From: Branchiostoma floridae
Taxonomy: Eukaryota; Chordata; Leptocardii; Amphioxiformes; Branchiostomatidae
NCBI RefSeq assembly: GCF_000003815.2
Contig: NC_049988.1
Span: 9,198,545 to 9,262,544, forward strand
DNA: 64,000 nt
Reading direction: 5' to 3'
How positions within the stretch are numbered: position 1 is the first letter of the stretch; the number at the start of each line of letters is the position of its first letter. Below are positions 48,101 to 58,100 of the stretch, one piece after another. A model generated the notes under the pieces. It was not told the origin of the DNA and ran no database searches. It worked only from the letters and a program-made list of their open reading frames with translations. Both the position numbers and the translations under genes were made by a program.

Positions 48101-49211
48101 GCCCTCTACAAACAACCCAGTATCAGCTGCAGGCCCTATCACCAGGTGGGAAGATTTCTATCTTAGTTCCTATCATCTAGTACCGAATTAGTTTTCACGT
48201 CCTGACAAGGAGAAACAAAAGCCAACTTGAATTGGTAACCAAACAGTTTCATTGTAATATTGCCTTAAAAACAACTGTTTTTTTAGTGCTTAAATGCTCA
48301 TCAGGCTAAAGTATCCTTATAATATTACTATTATGATGATAGCTAAAACCTGATGCCACTTCTTGTTTTCTGCATGTGGCTATATTTTTGTTGGCCAGGC
48401 TGTATTTTGTGTGTTTAAGCTGTTATTGTGCCATTTCTGACAGTTTTCCATTTGTTGTTTTCTGTGTCACCATGCCATTCGTGATATTTGTTCTCTGTGT
48501 CATTGTGCATTCCTGACAGTTTTTCTTCTGTATCACTGCGCCATTCCTGATACTAGTGATAGTTTTTCTCAATGTTACTGTGCCATTTCTGACAGTTTTC
48601 TGTCTGTTGTTTTCTGTGTCACTGTGCCATTCCTGATAGTTGTTCTCTGTGTCACTGTGCCATTCCTGACAGTTGTTCTCTGTGTCACTGTGCCATTCCT
48701 GACAGTTGTTCTCTGTGTCACTGTGCCATTCCTGACAGTTGTTCTCTGTGTCACTGTGCCATTCCTGACAGTTGTTCTCTGTGTCACTGTGCCATTCCTG
48801 ACAGTTGTTCTCCATATCACTGTGCCATTCCTGACAGTTTCCCATCTGTCTGTTGTTCTCTGTGTCACTGTGCCATTCCTGATAGTTTTCTGACTGTTGT
48901 TCTCTGTGTCACTGTGCCATTCCTGACAGTTTCCCATCTGTCTGTTGTTCTCTGTGTCACTGTGCCATTCCTGACAGTTTCCCATCTGTCTGTTGTTCTC
49001 TGTGTCACTGTGCCATTCCTGATAGTTGTTCTCTTTGTCACTGTGCCATTCCTGACAGTTTCCCATCTGTCTGTTGTTCCCCAGGGAACAGCGTGAGCAG
49101 GAGTTAGAGCTGTATCTCCAGCAGAGGTACAACAGGCTGGGCTCGCGGGTTCAGACCAAGGTGGACGACATGGAGCGCCTGGTCACCAACAAGGACCTAC
49201 TGCTGAAATAG
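33108..49211 (+). CDS. CFAP221: Cilia- and flagella-associated protein 221 (PCDP1), one exon broken by an assembly gap
   Basis: Exons: 33108-33240, [gap]-35125, 35642-35824, 36320-36420, 36843-36946, 37440-37599, 39251-39410, 40111-40228, 41019-41130, 41489-41576, 41947-42036, 42574-42669, 43263-43475, 43956-44036, 44365-44676, 45169-45327, 45884-45984, 46674-46769, 47731-47838, 48074-48145 and 49085-49211 (TAG). From 35642 onward they give 826 residues; with the N-terminal exons about 900 are expected, against about 840 in human. The N-terminal half is an MSP/ASH-like immunoglobulin fold: VPNHLL, HFAGFELNKTQ, HILPPATSYF, FTPDEWRYYYDCIRIHCK, PIHAYPV, DFEFQISFIQ, VSQFNSKPLLCSFVGT. Then come FPPNLNTPYAVSSVLNQ and a charged coiled region, and the protein ends in an Asp/Lys-rich tail. 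The family is part of the C1d projection of the motile-cilium central pair and binds calmodulin. Confidence 0.93.
33631..33842 (+). mobile_element. tRNA-derived SINE in CFAP221 intron 1
   Basis: A head with A-box TGGCGCAATCGG and B-box GAGTTCGAACCCC is followed by a CTTGGGAAAAGCACTTAAC-type body. It ends in a (GAA)n tail near 33828-33840. This order of head, conserved body and simple tail is typical of deuterostome SINEs. The orientation is the same as the gene. Confidence 0.75.
34280..34493. mobile_element. MITE-like element, family A, CFAP221 intron 1
   Basis: It begins TACTATAAATGCAG and ends TGCATTTACAGTA. The interior has CCGCGAA and TTCGCGG-derived motifs, matching the copy at 17279-17490 in the same orientation. 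Confidence 0.72.
34742..35046. other. Assembly gap (305 N)
   Basis: Every base is N. The missing DNA should hold the splice acceptor and first part of CFAP221 exon 2, since 33108-33240 ends in phase 1 and the visible part of the next exon starts in mid-domain. It is bordered by a (CA)n tract. Confidence 0.95.
35126..35445 (+). repeat. TG-rich microsatellite after CFAP221 exon 2
   Basis: About 320 bases of TGTG interspersed with TCTG, TATG and TTTG follow the exon's donor site (GTGGGT at 35126). A (CA)n stretch at 35047-35071 precedes the exon. Open frames on both strands here are low-complexity artefacts. Confidence 0.9.
37155..37415 (+). mobile_element. SINE-like repeat abutting CFAP221 exon 6
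   Basis: A tRNA-like head (A-box-like TGGCACAAGCGGTAACAC) is followed by a body with GGGGATGTAAAATGGAGGTC and CCCGTGTTC, a pattern seen in many SINE bodies. It ends just before the acceptor at 37438-37439. The B box is poor. Confidence 0.5.
38465..38605. mobile_element. Short inverted-repeat element, AAGCAGATGTTGGGT ends
   Basis: AAGCAGATGTTGGGT at about 38490 is matched by ACCCAACATCTGCTT at about 38573 on the opposite arm, with flanking TGTCATCG/AGTGTCAACGA text also related. A cognate pair lies at 63336-63485. It is non-coding and sits in CFAP221 intron 6. Confidence 0.55.
38981..39194. mobile_element. MITE-like element, family B, CFAP221 intron 6
   Basis: The left end has CACCTTTATCC..GGGTAACCTATATCCGTTG and the right end AACGAATCTAGGTTACCCC followed by GGATTAAGGTGAACTAG, forming long inverted termini. 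It ends about 55 bases before exon 39251-39410. Confidence 0.75.
39600..39745 (+). repeat. Dispersed repeat, copy 1 (CFAP221 intron 7)
   Basis: ACATTTTCATCAATT, TTTCTGTCCCA-GACGGAGGGA and GGGTCCTGG-GACAG occur in the same order and spacing at 44125-44260. A related antisense stretch lies near 18055-18115. The family is not recognised. Confidence 0.6.
40274..40626 (+). repeat. 39-base minisatellite, about nine copies, CFAP221 intron 8
   Basis: The unit contains AATCATAGTCATCTAGGAAC then TTAGTAA-AGGTCTGTAG, repeated head to tail about nine times with few substitutions. It lies just after exon 40111-40228. Confidence 0.92.
42160..42530 (+). repeat. Dispersed repeat with GGGCAAG/CTTGCCC arms, copy 1
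   Basis: GGGCAAGTGAAAG, CGGGCAAGCACATG and CTTGCCCGATAAG occur across about 370 bases of CFAP221 intron 11. A related block at 47040-47356 in intron 18 has GGGCAAGTACATG, CTTGCCCG and GACAAG. A short direct match to 37770-37800 (CTGTTTCCAAAATCATATCC) sits at its left end. Confidence 0.55.
43052..43198. mobile_element. MITE-like element, family A, short form, CFAP221 intron 12
   Basis: It has TA-CTGTAAATGCAG and GCATTTACAG-TA ends but only 147 bases. The middle TTCGCGG block present in 212-base copies is deleted. It lies about 65 bases before exon 43263-43475. Confidence 0.72.
44110..44260 (+). repeat. Dispersed repeat, copy 2 (CFAP221 intron 14)
   Basis: This is the counterpart of 39600-39745: it shares TACATTTTCATCAATTTC and TTTCTGTCCCAAGACGGAGG, then GACGGGTCCTGGAGACAG. 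Confidence 0.6.
46188..46399. mobile_element. MITE-like element, family A, CFAP221 intron 17
   Basis: It starts TGTAAATGCATTTAAG, ends TGCATTTACAGTA, and has CGCGGTAGTTTTAATTTCGC inside. Orientation is as in 2024-2235. Confidence 0.75.
46778..47001. mobile_element. MITE-like element, family B, inserted next to a splice donor
   Basis: CGCTAGTTCACTTTTATCCG and GGGTAACCTATATCCG at the left are mirrored by CGGATATAGGTTACCCCGCG and AAAGGTTCAGTAGCG at the right. It begins only about eight bases after the end of CFAP221 exon 46674-46769, so nearly the whole intron start is element-derived. Confidence 0.8.
47040..47356 (+). repeat. Dispersed repeat with GGGCAAG/CTTGCCC arms, copy 2
   Basis: It contains GGTTGGACAAGTTTTCTGAA at the left and CTTGTCCAACCCTGCA at the right, a partial inverted pair. 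GGGCAAGTACATG and CTTGCCCG lie inside. It is related to 42160-42530. Confidence 0.55.
48600..49083 (+). repeat. 33-base minisatellite ending at the last CFAP221 splice acceptor
   Basis: The unit has CACTGTGCCATTCCTGACAG then TTGTTCTCTGTGT. It repeats from about 48600, with some 48-base variants carrying TTTCCCATCTGTCTG. Degenerate relatives begin near 48425. The last variant unit supplies the CTGTCTGTTGTTCCCCAG tract directly before exon 49085. Long open frames in it on both strands (such as the 185-codon minus frame) exist only because the unit length is a multiple of three. Confidence 0.93.
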
Positions 49212-50340
49212 AGCAGCTACTTCTTCTGTACACCCCAAGACAATCAAGTTCACATCTCACATCCTGTTACAAAATATTCCCAAAGTCTTTTGTCTGCCCC
49301 CCTCCCCCACTCATGCACCTGTCTGCTGTTATTGTTCAGGTCAATATATAGATAAATCTCATTATAGATCATATTGTCATTTTCAATAAAATACAAAATT
49401 TTCAATGAATACTACATAGGGAGTCCCTTATGACTGTTAAAAATGTTTAGGACTCTACAGGAATACTGTGACTATACTGTAAGTGCTTAGTTGGTCTGAA
49501 CTACAGTATCAAAGCTTCACATAGCTCTATGGAAATACAGTTCAATGTGTTGGCACGATGCATTAGAAGTGTCTAATCTGCTGCAGGTAGACCATGATTA
49601 ATTAACTGTTTCATTGCTTTAAAAGAAAACTGACTTCTTAAAAAAGAAGACCTACTATCAGACATGTACAAATGTAGACACAGTCTGAAGCTTCAAGCTG
49701 TTTCCTCTGCAGATGGGGTATCTATACCTTTAGAGTTGTTTTATTGAAAGTCCTTTATATGGGTGAATTCTTCTTGTCAATAAGTATTGGTGAGAAGTCA
49801 TTGCTTGAAGTGCTTGGCACACATGCTGAAACATACAAACACAGACGGTTGGTGAATTTCACTCGCACATGTGCACCCTTATGGTTAAGGTACCTTTCCC
49901 TGTCAACCCATGTTCAAAATGGTGCATCAAGAGTTATAAAAACACAGTTTTAACAGTGTGAAGGATAAGTTATTTCTTCAGAATGTAGATTGTGGGCCAA
50001 TATTATCATGTTATCCATGTTATCTGTTGTCTTATGTCTAAATTGCATACTTTCTTTACATATTTGAACTTTGTACACCTTATATGATTATATGAATAGT
50101 TTTTCATTGCACAGTGTTTTTAAATGAGCTCATGTTGAGTGATCTTGTGTGATGCTGTAGAAATAAATTTAAAAGTGTAAAGTTAAGATAAATGATGAAA
50201 TATGTGTGTAAAGACTTGGCTTTATCAACTGTACAATGTTGGCTTCCACTGGGGAATTTTGTACATACTGCTGTAGATAACAAAAAGAGCTATTGTCTTC
50301 TCGAAACTTTCTAAAATAAAATTTTCTACACAGTTAAATC
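49212..50340 (+). other. CFAP221 3' UTR candidates
   Basis: AATAAA occurs at 49385-49390, about 50162-50167 and 50315-50320 after the stop at 49211. The last is followed by a T-rich tract. No coding sequence is apparent. Confidence 0.5.
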
Positions 50341-50919
50341 TGGATTCTTTTTTTACATCTGGCATGTGCCTGATAGGGGAAAACAGACAATAAACCAGGT
50401 TGAAATGGATAATGAGTAAATGTGTGTGTTCAAGGAGGTCATATTATTAAACCTCTTTCTGTGGGATAATACATTTATGTATAGTACGAAGTTGTGAACC
50501 TCGTGTTGAAATGGTAAGACTGAAAGGGATATAACTTTGCTCACGGGTAGCAAATGCCTGGAGCGGACAAGGCTGGATTCAAAAACATGTTATGATGAAG
50601 GTGAGGCCAAATATCACAGGCTGAGAGTAGGGATCATGTCTCAAGTACATGAATAATTGGTGGTAAGGTTTCACAGGCCAATTAGTCAAAATTTGCGCTT
50701 TAAACAAAGCCACAGAACTATGCAGTTGACTCGCAACCACAGAATTCTGAGGTTAGTACTTGTAGTATCGCGTAAATACGCAATCACTTGGCTTAGAAAA
50801 AAGGCCAAATCAACTCACATGTCAATGAGGACCTCTAGCGATCTCTGTAATAATTGCAGCACACTGACCGCAATTTGCTGCAGTGATATTTTTATCCGCT
50901 AGTCGGAGCTTTTGATCCA

Positions 50920-51185
50920 TGAAGAAAATCGTTCTGGAGTGACGTCACAGTGACGTTGCTAAGACGTCACGTCCGGTCGGTTTCATCACTGTACAGTCAT
51001 TCTTTCCTTTCACATGTGTTCCTGTGTTGTAGCGACAGTTCCAACCGGCTTTTTGTCCCACCGACTACAGTAAGGAAAAGTCCCCCGTAAAAACGCCACA
51101 AAAAGACACCAAAGCATCTTATCTTTCATTCTGCGGGAACAGACCGGTCGATTCGGGACGATTTTTGCATTCCAAGGACGAAAAG
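50920..51185 (+). promoter_or_regulatory. ABCF2 promoter with CRE cluster and probable non-coding first exon
   Basis: TGACGTCA at 50940-50947, TGACGT at 50951-50956 and GACGTCA at 50963-50969 lie within 30 bases. About 200 bases later a GTAGGAG donor at 51186 could end an untranslated exon. Its likely partner is the acceptor at 52070-52071, which begins the exon carrying the ABCF2 start codon. The spacing suits a CREB/ATF-type TATA-less housekeeping promoter. Confidence 0.55.
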
Positions 51186-52125
51186 GTAGGAGTTGTGCCA
51201 GTAGGGAAAATGTGTCGTTGCGACATCTTTACAAAGAACTCGCGCCAAATTTTGGGATCTCATTTCGAAAATTTGCCACAATCGGTGCCAGTTGGGCTAT
51301 CTCATTTATTTTTTCTGTACCCCGACTAAGCCTTCCATCTTTCAATGTTTGTAAGCTGCATTTGTATAGATAAATCCGTAGTAAGTTACTTTGAGACTGA
51401 TTTTTGTATCGACTTGCGCCCCCCTCCCCACCTTAATTTTTCAGATCAATGTTTCCTTGATCTCACCCAACAGTTACGCAGCGAGAATCTTACCAGTCGA
51501 AAAATCGTTTTTTACTCAATTTATGACCCATGAAAATGTCGTTTTCCAGTCGCAATCGTTATTACATTCAGTTCGCAGTTCAGCGACCTGAAGAATGCTT
51601 TTGTCAGCTGTGAGTTTCTATATTTATGTCCCTGCGTGTCAGAGAATATCGTATGGTGCGCTATTTTTGCGGCTCCACACATGCATACATGGTCAATACG
51701 GGAGTGTTTCCTGGAAAAACTCCTTGGCAGAGACACAGACATAACTAGATAAAGTAATTACTGCTCATATCTGTCAAATTTATGAAATATGATGTCTGAC
51801 GCCTGACAACTCCATTTATCACATCATTGGTTTCCATAGAATCACGATTATATTCAATACTGGAGCAATCCAAGATCAATTTGCAAGTGTCTAGTTTATT
51901 ATCACCATCAGTGTTGGACCGAAAGAAGCCGAACACCACTGAAAATACTTTGAGACATAACAGAGTGAATATGACTTCTCTTACTTTCCATGACTTGATG
52001 GTCTTTTTTTTTTTTTTTGTATAAAAATCTGAGGAAAAGTACTGAAGACACATTTTATTGTCATCACACAGACCAGATCCAGTGAGTTACAATTTACAAA
52101 AGACATTCTCTCTCAGTTACCCACA

Positions 52126-55100
52126 ATGCCCTCTGACGCTGCCAAGAAGCGCGCTGCGAGGAAGAAGGAGGCAGCGAAGCAGAAGGGCGGGAAAAAAGCC
52201 GAACCCAAACCTGAGCAGAACGGCACGGCTAACGGGGTAGAGACCAACGGTGTAGCCAATGGGGGTGAGTAGATCAACTTCTTTTTGTGTTTTCATGTAC
52301 AAGAAAGTGTACCCTGGTTGCCAGAGAACAGCGCTCAGTGGCTAAAAGTTTTTTCCAAGCCCCTAGCAACATGCCCCGTAAATCAAATTAGCCAGCCCAA
52401 AGAGTTATGCTGCGTAACTCCCTTGGCCAACTGTACTCTGATGACAAGGGTGAATAAACTGTTGCCAACACAAAAAGCTGTTTTAGAACATGAGCCATGA
52501 CTGTTTACCAAACAATATGAATTTGAAAGTGTCACAATATTAAAGACTTTAAAAGCCTGCCATAGACTTTAAAAATTTGTATATTTCAAATGCAACAATT
52601 AGATAAATCCTGTCATAAGACACCTGTAGGTTTCTTTTTATTTGTAAAAAGTTATGATATGAAGGAAGCTAATACTTTGCTGCCTTCACTATAGTCATGG
52701 ATGACCTGAGCGCGACCATGGACAAGTTGGACATCGAAGCCCAGGCCGCCGCAGCTGCACGCTCGTGTACCGGCGTCCTGTCCTCCCATCCGATGGGGCG
52801 GGACATCAAGTTCGAGAGTTTCACACTCACGTTCCACGGGCACGAGCTGTTCCATGACACCAAGGTTGAGCTGAACACAGGCCGGAGGTACGGGCTGGTC
52901 GGACTCAACGGATGTGGTGAGTACACAATGTGTTCAGTTTGTGTGAGTTACTGTAAATACATTTAAGTTTGTGAGTATTTACGGTAGCGGGAAAAAATGG
53001 CTGTTCGTGGTGGTTTTAAGTTTGCAGTAGCACCATTCGCTGTAGCCTGTTGCTGCCATAAAAAAATGTTTGCGGTGGTTTTAAGTTTATAAGCATTTAC
53101 AGTATTCCGATTGTTACTTAACATTTTCTATCCAAGAAAAGACTTGAGTTGCGCTGCCCATACTTGTAGCCTAGGTTTACGTCCCAAATTTGGAAATGAT
53201 TGTGATCGTTTCATCTTATAATTTTTGTGAATATGCGTTTCTATCAAGCATTTAGTACTGTACATATATTACAGAACTGTTTGAAAACAAAAGGAAAACC
53301 TCCTTTGCCACTCAACTGCAGAGTTGAGTCCCCTTAAAAATAAAACAATATTTTATTCAGGTTTATGAAGGAATGAATGAAAGACCTTTATAATTAGTTT
53401 ATTGTACATTTATGCTCCAACAAGCTAAGTGCAGGTCGTAGCGATAAGGCACAAATTCATCTACCGAGACTACTATGTGCTAGTATGTACAGGTTCAACT
53501 TCTTCTCGCTTCTTAAGACAGTTGTAATCATAAGGGCAGATGTAATCAATAATACAGGATTCATCTAGTTGCACAAAGAATATGAATTTTTCCTTATTAT
53601 TTATATAACGGAAATTAGGAAACATATCTTGCATGCAATCGAAGAGGACGTTTCTTTCGTTGGTGTATAAAGTATAATGTATAAGCAGCTAATGACTGAG
53701 ACACAAAAGAAAAATGTGGTATGTGATTCCGTTCCCCAGGAAAGTCGATGTTGCTGAGCGCCCTGGGGAACAGGGAAGTGGACATCCCGAGTCACATCGA
53801 CATCTTCCACCTGACACGGGAGATGCCCGCCAGCGACAAGACAGCGCTGCAGTGCGTGATGGAAGTGGACGCAGAGCGCGTACGGTTAGAAACGGAGATG
53901 GAACATTTACAAGGCAAAGCAGACGAAGGTGAGAAACATCATCCAAATCTTTAAACATTCTCCCTGCTACATGTACCTAACCTCATATCATAACGATAGA
54001 GAATGATTTGGAAATCACGTGGCTACTTCAGTGTTCTTGAGCCAATAATGAATAAAGAGGGTCTGCATGTCCTTTTCTATCAAGCGATACGAGCCATTTT
54101 AGGTCACTGTTACTTGTAACCAACCCACTCTGATTCAACGTTATTTGTATGTTACTCCCACGCAGGTTGAAAAGAGTCTTTTCAACCTCCTTGGTTACTC
54201 CTGAAGCATTATTGGATGTTTTTATTCTATGTAAAACATTATTTCATATTTGTTATCCTGAATCCATCGTTGACCATAATTGAGACATTTCATGAGTAGA
54301 CCTGTGAAGGCAACGTCAGATAACACTCAGAGATCATAGTCCTGAATACACGCAGTGACTGGATTCAAGAGGATGTTATTGTCACCAGCTTTGTTACTTT
54401 CATATTCAAGCAAATTTTGTGGGACTATCTTCAATTCCAGCACATGTATTATGTACATGTATTATGCTCTGTGCATGTGTAAACTTCAGGTTATCAGATG
54501 GAAATTAATACATAATCGTATGAAACAAATCAAACAAATACACCAATAAACTCACACCCAGAATGCAGTGAGAATTGACCTGCAGTGTTTGCCCCCCTCC
54601 CCCAGAATCAGCAGAGAGACTAATGGACATCTACGAGCGGCTGGAAGAGCTGGACGCTGACAAGGCAGAGATGAGGGCTGCTGCCATCCTGCACGGTCTC
54701 GGCTTCTCACATAAAATGACGGTGAGAAATAAAAAAATTTTGTCATACAGTAGAAGCCAGTCAATTGCACAATGGATGACCGCACACTTCTGTTAATTGC
54801 AAAGAATCCCCAAATCCAAAACTAGTGCAGTCCAGCTGTATAACTTCGTATTATTGCACCAGCAGGATAAATGCATGGAATACGCTGGCAAATGGTGTAT
54901 GCAATTAAACGGCTTCTACTGTTCTTTCTTTCAAACAGGACTCAGTTAACCGTACACACGGATTCCACATGGTACTTGCAGAAACTTTCCCCAGCATTTA
55001 CTTTGTACCGTACATAACCCTGCCTGTCCACTCCACAGCAAACCAAGGTGAAAGACTTCTCAGGAGGCTGGCGGATGAGAATAGCACTGGCTCGAGCCCT

Positions 55101-58100
55101 GTTTGTCAAACCTTCCCTCCTCATGCTGGACGAACCCACCAACCACCTGGACCTGGACGCCTGCGTCTGGCTGGAGGAAGAGCTCAAGAAGTAAGCATGT
55201 TAGATGTCTTAGACTAACCATTCCTGGTAGTAATGTTTGTTAGGTAGTAATGTTAGCTATATACATCAGGGCACTCCAGCCATCACTGAACAGAGACGGT
55301 TCCTGGCACATTTGACCAATTGCTGACCTGACGTATCTGCAAGATCACGTGTTGATGAGATCACGTGTCTGTAACTCTTGTGAGTTTCATCCTAAAGTGA
55401 TTGGTCATCAGTATTGATCATGTGTGCGTGAGTATGCGTGTGCGTATGTGTGTTTTGGACCTACATGAGGGGTGTGAAGTCTACCATCTCTGTTTGCCTT
55501 CTGGTAACTTTGCTATATCATGGAGTCAGTAAATACCTGAGTTAACATACACCAAAGGAATACCTGTTTGCATCAACAAGACGATAAAACAAAAAAAACT
55601 GTGATACCATTGTAAAACCAAACAATCTAACATGTATTCCCAATTCTTTATCCAGCTACAAGAGAATCCTGGTGCTGGTGTCCCACTCCCAGGACTTCCT
55701 GAACGGTGTCTGTACCAACATCATCCATGTGAACAACTGTAAACTGCACTACTATGGTGTAAGTACTGTACCAACATCATCCATGTTAACAACTGTAAAC
55801 TGCACTACTATGGTGTTAGTACTGTACCAACATCATCCATGTTAACAACTGTAAACTGCACTACTATGGTGTAAGTACTGTACCAACATCATCCATGTTA
55901 ACAACTGTAAACTGCACTACTATGGTGTAAGTACTGTACCAACATCATCCATGTTAACAACTGTAAACTGCACTACTATGGTGTAAGTACTGTACCAACA
56001 TCATCCATGTTAACAACTGTAAACTGCACTACTATGGTGTAAGTACTGTACCAACATCATCCATGTTAACAAATGTAAACTGCACTACTATGGTGTAAGT
56101 ACTGTACCAACATCATCCATGTTAACAACTGTAAACTGCACTACTATGGTGTAAGTACTGTACCAACATCATCCATGTTAACAACTGTAAACTGCACTAC
56201 TATGGTGTAAGTACTGTACCAACATCATCCATGTTAACAACTGTAAACTGCACTACTATGGTGTAAGTACAGTACCAACATCATCCATGTTAACAACTGT
56301 AAACTGCACTACTATGGTGTAAGTACAGTCTTTTGTCTCCAGTTAGCATACAATATGCTTCCCTAGGAAAAAATACTTTTCATGTAGTATTCTTATACTG
56401 TAAATCCATTTATTTTCATGGGGCTTAATTTTATGACAAAAGGGAAAATGAGGTTTTTGCTGTGCTGTTATACAGTAGTAATACATTAGAAACATGTATT
56501 GTCATTGTCGTGAACTTGAGAAGAAGTTAACGATGGTGTGCATAGTCCAGTAGTTAGAGGCCTTGACTCTGGAACTAGGAGCCGTGCGTTCGATTCTGGC
56601 TGTGTCGCTCACACGACATGCACGCTACCGGAAAGGGTTGCAGTCCTTCGGATGGGACGTCAAGCCATTGTCCACTGTTCATTGTGCTTGCCGAAAAGAG
56701 CTTGGGGAATTTCCCAGCACATTGAACCTGTAAATACTGTACATAGCGTCTTTCAGTAGTATGTAAGACAAACCTAGTATGTGACATTCTAATAACCTAT
56801 GTAAGAGACAGTATCATGGTAAGCACAATATTCTTTATATTCAAATTGATGGCCTGCATCCCTGTGACCTGACCTTTAATCTTTGACCTTTAGGGTAACT
56901 ACGACGTGTACGTGCGTACACGGCTGGAACAGCTGGAGAACCAGGCGAAGCGGTACAAGTGGGAACAGGACCAGATCAAACACATGAAGGTGAGGTCTTA
57001 CTTCACCTGTATGTCACTTGTCCTGCACAGTTTCATTATCCACTCCTCTTTCCGAGTTTGTTTGTGTTGGCGTGTGTCTGTAGTTGTTTGTCAGTAGAGT
57101 GTCAGGAAGTCTTGTCGTAAATGCAAGAAGTAGAGGAGGTAGAACTAGGTAGAACTAGAACATTTGGTATGTGTTTGTTTTTTTACCATTTTCTGTTGTA
57201 CTTTCAGAGTTACATTGCCAGATTCGGCCACGGTAGTGCCAAGCTTGCCAGACAAGCACAGAGCAAAGAGAAGACCCTGAAGAAAATGGTGGACGGAGGA
57301 CTGACAGAAAAAGTTGTTCTAGATCAGGTGAGAGTCTTTTTATCCCTAGTAGTTGAAGTTTAACTGTTGGAGGGTGTTGGAGAATTGTTATAATAAGTTG
57401 TAAAAGATTTTCAAAGCCATACTACAATAACATCATTTCCAAAGCCAGAATCCAGTATTCAATATTTTGACTGCGGTGTTTGAATTACATTTTGTGGAAG
57501 CGCGCCTGATACAAATAGAAGCCCGTGGGGTGCCTTAGGTTACAGATTGGTCCTGAGTACTCATATTGAATGTTAATATTACAGCATATGCATGACATTC
57601 TGAAGCGGGTTTAGAATATAAGTTAACTGAAATGGTTTGTGTTCCCCCCACAGACGCTGACCTTCTACTTCCCTGAATGCGGAAAGGTCCCGCCGCCCGT
57701 CATGCAGGTTCAGGATGTCAGCTTCAGATACGCCGATGATCTGGTAAGTCATCATCATCATTGTCATCTTGTCACCTAGTCTCGTGAGGGCGTGTCAATA
57801 ACTTTGACAAATTGTCTTGGTAACATTGGAAAGTTGCTCATTTTTACTATGGTCTGCAGCTTAGAAAGTGATTTACCAGTACTAGCGATGATGAAAATGT
57901 TGATGCTGCATTCTGTATTTAGCGAAATGCTAAGTGCTACTTCTTTCTTTCCCTAAACACAAGCAATGTTACAGTAAGAAAACCACATCTTTGCTAAGCA
58001 TAGATAACTTTCGTACTATTTCTTGACTACATACAGGTATGGCACTTTTATGTGTAAATAATATAGAGAGACACTGTAGGGTAATATTTTTTTCTGTAAA

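Noticed and set aside
48423-49132. Minus-strand open frames of 140 and 185 codons with an 11-residue NCQEWHSDTEN-type repeat
   Set aside because: They arise from a 33-base intronic minisatellite whose length is a multiple of three; there is no start context, splice partner or homology.
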